Notes under the pieces: model-generated
What the model saw: the letters and a program-made list of their open reading frames with translations, nothing else
Told to the model about the DNA's origin: nothing
The model's database searches: none
Shown here: piece by piece, positions 61,450 through 64,000 of the stretch
Numbering within the stretch: the first letter of the stretch is position 1
Layout: each line of letters begins with the position of its first letter
Source of the DNA: Streptomyces aculeolatus
Lineage (GTDB): Bacteria > Actinomycetota > Actinomycetes > Streptomycetales > Streptomycetaceae
DNA: 64,000 nt
Direction: 5' to 3'
Assembly: GCF_020400605.1 (NCBI RefSeq)
Contig: NZ_JAINRD010000001.1
Coordinates: 434,001-498,000 of the forward strand
Translations under genes and position numbers: made by a program

Positions 61450-62105
61450 CCACCGTCCTCATCGTCGACGACCAGACCCTGCAGCGGCTCGGCTTCAGCA
61501 TGCTGATGGAGCAGCACCCCGATCTGACGGTGGTCGGCGAGGCGACGCACGGCGCCGAAGCGGTGCGCAAGGCCGCCGAACTCCGCCCCGACGTCGTCCT
61601 GATGGACGTCCGCATGCCCGGCATGGACGGCATCGAGGCCACGCGCCGCATCGTGCAGTCCGGCGGCCGCTCCCGGGTCCTCGTCCTGACCACCTTCGAC
61701 CTGGACGAGTACGCGTACGCGGCGCTGCGCGCCGGCGCCAGCGGCTTCCTCCTGAAGGACGCCCTGCCGGACGAGTTCATCGCCGGCGTACGGGCCGTGG
61801 CCGCCGGGGACGCCGTCATCGCCCCCGGCCTGACCCGACGGCTCCTCGACGCCTTCGCCGACCGCATGCCGGGACCGGCGAACCTCGAACAGGAGCGCCT
61901 GCTCGCCGCCTTGACCGACCGCGAACGCGAGGTCCTCATCGCGATGGCCACCGGCTGGAGCAACGCCGAGATCGCCGAGCGGTTCTCACTCGCCGAGTCG
62001 ACGGTCAAGTCGCACGTGGGCCGGGTGCTGGCGAAGATCGGCGCCAGGGACCGCGTACACGCGGTGATCTTCGCCTTCGACACGGGCCTGGTGAGACCCG
62101 CGTAG
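61446..62105 (+). CDS. NarL/LuxR-type response regulator
   Basis: A 219-residue regulator. The receiver holds D54 (VVLMDVRMPGMDGIEATRR) and K in GFLLKDALPDEF. The LuxR HTH is LTDREREVLIAMATGWSNAEIAERFSLAESTVKSHVGRVLAKIG. ATG 61446 overlaps the kinase stop. It may control the nearby MMPL or PKS genes, though this is inferred only from position. Confidence 0.93.
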   Translation: MTTVLIVDDQTLQRLGFSMLMEQHPDLTVVGEATHGAEAVRKAAELRPDVVLMDVRMPGMDGIEATRRIVQSGGRSRVLVLTTFDLDEYAYAALRAGASGFLLKDALPDEFIAGVRAVAAGDAVIAPGLTRRLLDAFADRMPGPANLEQERLLAALTDREREVLIAMATGWSNAEIAERFSLAESTVKSHVGRVLAKIGARDRVHAVIFAFDTGLVRPA

Positions 62106-62123
62106 CCCTCCGTCCGCCGGCGG

Positions 62124-62279
62124 TCACAGGTCGTCGGTGTCGTCCAGCGCGTCGAGGCTGACCTCCACCTGACCCTCGGCCTCGTCGTCCACGATCACCT
62201 TGCCCATCTCGGTGGAGATGCCGCTGGGCAGCGCGGCCTTGCGGGCGGCGAAGAACGCGTCGAAGTCGTCGGCTTTCAT
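62124..62279 (-). CDS. 51-residue acidic protein
   Basis: A small protein from the ATG at 62279 (MKADDFDAFFAARKAALPSG), preceded by GAGGAGGAGCTG, one of the clearest ribosome-binding sites here. It is acidic (the tail is rich in Asp and Glu, DALDDTDDL) with no Cys or TM. A longer start at 62324 is less likely. No family recognised. It may be a regulatory peptide. Confidence 0.6.
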   Translation of the reverse strand: MKADDFDAFFAARKAALPSGISTEMGKVIVDDEAEGQVEVSLDALDDTDDL

Positions 62280-62443
62280 CAGCTCCTCCTCACAGAGATG
62301 CGAGCGGAGGCGCTCGGCGACCACGTCGGGAGTGGTCTGTGCGCGCTTGGCCAGCCGGACCAGGTACCGGGGAGTTGTTCATGGGGCGGGCGGTCGCGAC
62401 CTTCGGAGCCCGCTCCGACCGGCCGCCGGACCCCGGTTCCGGA

Positions 62444-62881
62444 TCACGGGGAAGGGGAGAGCTGCTCCCGTACCCAGTCCGGATCGGGATTGGTGCGGGA
62501 CTTCTGCGCCACCACAACCGTCGGCACGGTCTCGTCGCCGTCGTTGACCGCCCTCACCGCGGCGGCTCCGGCCGGATCACGCGAGATGTCGACCCAGTAC
62601 AGCCGGCGGGCAGTGCGGCCCAACCGGAGGCGCAGTCGCAGACAGTACGTGCACCCCGGCCGCCAGAAGACGACCGGCCGGCCGTCGACGGCGCTACGGC
62701 GCTGCGCCTCCAGCGCACCGACCGACCTCGGGAACGGCAGCGGCGAGTTCACGACTGCGAGAAGCATGAACACCGACAGGACGGCCACGGCGGCGCCGGT
62801 GCTCCCGCCGGAGACCAGCCCGACCGCGGCGACGGCACCGCCGAGGGCGAACAGCACGGGCCGGCTCCAAGCGCGCATCAT
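62444..62881 (-). CDS. Membrane-anchored glutaredoxin-like protein
   Basis: A 145-residue protein. Two short hydrophobic segments (about 7-47) anchor it, and the C-terminal thioredoxin-fold domain has PVVFWRPGCTYCLRLRLRL (CxxC) and the cis-Pro region ETVPTVVVA. It may reduce disulfides at the membrane. Similar actinobacterial mycoredoxin-like proteins exist. The start is one of two adjacent ATGs at 62881. Confidence 0.85.
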   Translation of the reverse strand: MMRAWSRPVLFALGGAVAAVGLVSGGSTGAAVAVLSVFMLLAVVNSPLPFPRSVGALEAQRRSAVDGRPVVFWRPGCTYCLRLRLRLGRTARRLYWVDISRDPAGAAAVRAVNDGDETVPTVVVAQKSRTNPDPDWVREQLSPSP

Positions 62882-62939
62882 GCGGACGCACGCTATCGGC
62901 GAGCCGAAACGCTCCTCAACCCCGCCTGAGGCGCCGGGG

Positions 62940-63296
62940 TCAGGCGCAGCCCGGCGGTTCCTTCCCGGTCGGTACGAACTGCATCGTGGGCATCCCCGCG
63001 GCGTCGAAGTCGGCGGTCTCCGGACCGATGAGGGTCATGTATCCGGCGATTCTCTGACCGTCGCGGGCGGCCGGTTCTCCCCTGACCTGCTCGGCGCCGG
63101 TGAAGACGGAGTCCAGCACCCACCAGCGGCCGCCGAACTCGACCCATTTGATCCCGCAGTGCGTATAGATGTCGTACGGATACGGCGTGTGCTGCTCGGG
63201 CCCCGCCGGCCCCTTCGGCCACTTGCCCTCCCCGGCGGCTACGCCGGGTTCACGAAGGCGCCGATGCCCGAGGCGTCCAGCAGCCGCCCGCCGCAC
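62940..63296 (-). CDS. Conserved small protein of unknown function, start uncertain
   Basis: The C-terminal part (PYPYDIYTHCGIKWVEFGGRWWVLDSVF and GYMTLIGPETADFDAAGMPTMQFVPTG) is clearly protein-like and resembles exported actinomycete proteins of unknown function. No good start is seen: the best is GTG 63296, inside the end of the upstream gene, and no ribosome-binding site or signal peptide is visible. The protein may be truncated at its N terminus or start internally. Confidence 0.55.
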   Translation of the reverse strand: MRRAAAGRLGHRRLREPGVAAGEGKWPKGPAGPEQHTPYPYDIYTHCGIKWVEFGGRWWVLDSVFTGAEQVRGEPAARDGQRIAGYMTLIGPETADFDAAGMPTMQFVPTGKEPPGCA

Positions 63297-64000
63297 CAGT
63301 CGGCCAGCAACAGATCGAACTCGCGCATCGCCTGTTCCAGGCCGGACACCGACTCCGTCGCGGCGTCGGGCGAGAGCGCCAGGCACAGCGTCGTGACCCG
63401 GTCGCCGTGCGCCTGCCCGTACACGACGAACGAACCGGAGTCGATCGCGAACGAGTCGACCACGCGGCCCGGGTCTTCGGGGAAGCGGACGCCCGCGTAC
63501 GGCCTGCCGCCGACGGGCAGCAGTTCTGACAGCCGCCGCCGCGAAACCCCGGTGGAGAGGGGGGCGGCCGGGGCCATGCGAACGTGAATCCTGTCGAAGA
63601 CGCGCATCGACGACGCACCGTCGCCGACCACCTGCGAATGCTGCTGGAAGATCTCGTGGATCGCGCGAAGCTCGCCCTCGACCTGGCCCGCGAGCTGACG
63701 GGACACCAGCTCGGCCTGCCGCCAGTCGTCCTCGTGGATCACGAAGTGCTCCCCGGGACCGGCCGGCTCCTCGGTCGCCGGCAGCGGATCGTAGATCGTC
63801 GGCAGGGAGTACTTCATCTCCTGCGGGTCCATCGTCCGGATCCGCCTCAGGGTCAGCACGAGGCTGCCGCTCCGGAGGAACTCCGCGGCGGCCGGCGGCT
63901 CGGCCCGGACAACGGCCCACGGCTCTCCTCCGAGGTCGAGACGCGTCTCGTACTCGAAAGAGTCGGGCAGCTGCCCGGGAGCAAGCTCGGTCCTCGCGAA
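63239..64000 (-). CDS. Unknown protein, 5' end outside window
   Basis: The frame is open to the window edge, and the region before the GTG at 63859 (PDSFEYETRLDLGGEPWAVV) reads as protein, so the start lies beyond 64000. It reads LTLRRIRTMDPQEMKYSLPTIYDPLPA, with helical RQAELVSRQLAGQVEGELRAIHEIF and a C-terminal FDLLLADWCGGRLLDA. No known domain. Its end overlaps the small gene at 62940-63296. Confidence 0.65.
   Translation of the reverse strand, partial: FARTELAPGQLPDSFEYETRLDLGGEPWAVVRAEPPAAAEFLRSGSLVLTLRRIRTMDPQEMKYSLPTIYDPLPATEEPAGPGEHFVIHEDDWRQAELVSRQLAGQVEGELRAIHEIFQQHSQVVGDGASSMRVFDRIHVRMAPAAPLSTGVSRRRLSELLPVGGRPYAGVRFPEDPGRVVDSFAIDSGSFVVYGQAHGDRVTTLCLALSPDAATESVSGLEQAMREFDLLLADWCGGRLLDASGIGAFVNPA

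Noticed and set aside
62124..62279. RiPP precursor peptide
   Set aside because: No Cys or Ser/Thr-rich core and no modifying-enzyme gene nearby.

Overview
The window is about 64 kb of very GC-rich DNA. Coding is dense, GTG starts are frequent, and many neighbouring genes overlap by four bases (GTGA or ATGA). These traits, with a SigB/SigF-type sigma factor, an XRE-DUF5753/DUF397 pair, DUF5685, DUF6153, a DmdR/IdeR-type iron box and a whiE-like type II polyketide synthase set, point to a Streptomyces-like actinomycete. I see no tRNA, rRNA, CRISPR array, transposase or phage gene. Long antisense reading frames are common here because of the GC bias and were left out.

Layout: 1-8 kb holds drug and metal handling: a chloramphenicol-type efflux pump cut by the window start, an FAD oxidase, a His-rich protein behind a perfect CsoR-type copper operator, and an ArsR metal sensor with a linked efflux pump. 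At 7.6-8.3 kb is a VapBC toxin-antitoxin pair with a clear operator. At 8.4-12.2 kb a cobalamin riboswitch heads a four-gene uptake operon that ends in a FhuF-like Fe-S protein. A photolyase follows. At 13.7-19.2 kb there is a stress/envelope block (STAS protein, SigF-like sigma factor, PAP2-diacylglycerol kinase fusion, PRC-barrel, YihY, VanZ). At 19.5-25.4 kb an ArsR-SRPBCC pair with tandem operators precedes a siderophore importer under an iron box. At 25.8-29.1 kb are Lnt, a secreted beta-rich protein and a secreted phospholipase A2.

29.2-31.0 kb has the Streptomyces trio of RsbW-like ATPase, XRE-DUF5753 regulator and DUF397 partner. 31.2-34.5 kb carries an MFS pump, a DUF6153/DUF305 pair and small membrane proteins. 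34.7-38.9 kb is one 1409-residue protein with an N-terminal HTH, an HSP90-like ATPase core and about seven C-terminal repeats, a conflict or signalling candidate. 39.0-42.9 kb has a DUF5685 protein with a 14-cysteine tail, an ECF sigma factor with a membrane partner, and an XRE regulator.

The most striking block is 43.0-47.7 kb. Five tightly packed genes encode a two-TM coiled-coil protein, a one-TM protein with a MotB/ZorB-like Asp in its membrane helix and an OmpA-like tail, then a vWA protein, a PP2C phosphatase and a protein kinase, which resemble a TerY-P triad. I read this as a possible ion-channel-type membrane complex controlled by phospho-signalling, perhaps a defence or stress system. 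A two-component pair, a cold-shock gene and a luciferase-like monooxygenase/flavin reductase set follow. 53.0-57.2 kb holds a minimal whiE-like cluster (cupin, KS-alpha, CLF, ACP, cyclase), next to a divergent MMPL transporter and a second two-component pair. The window ends inside a gene of unknown function.
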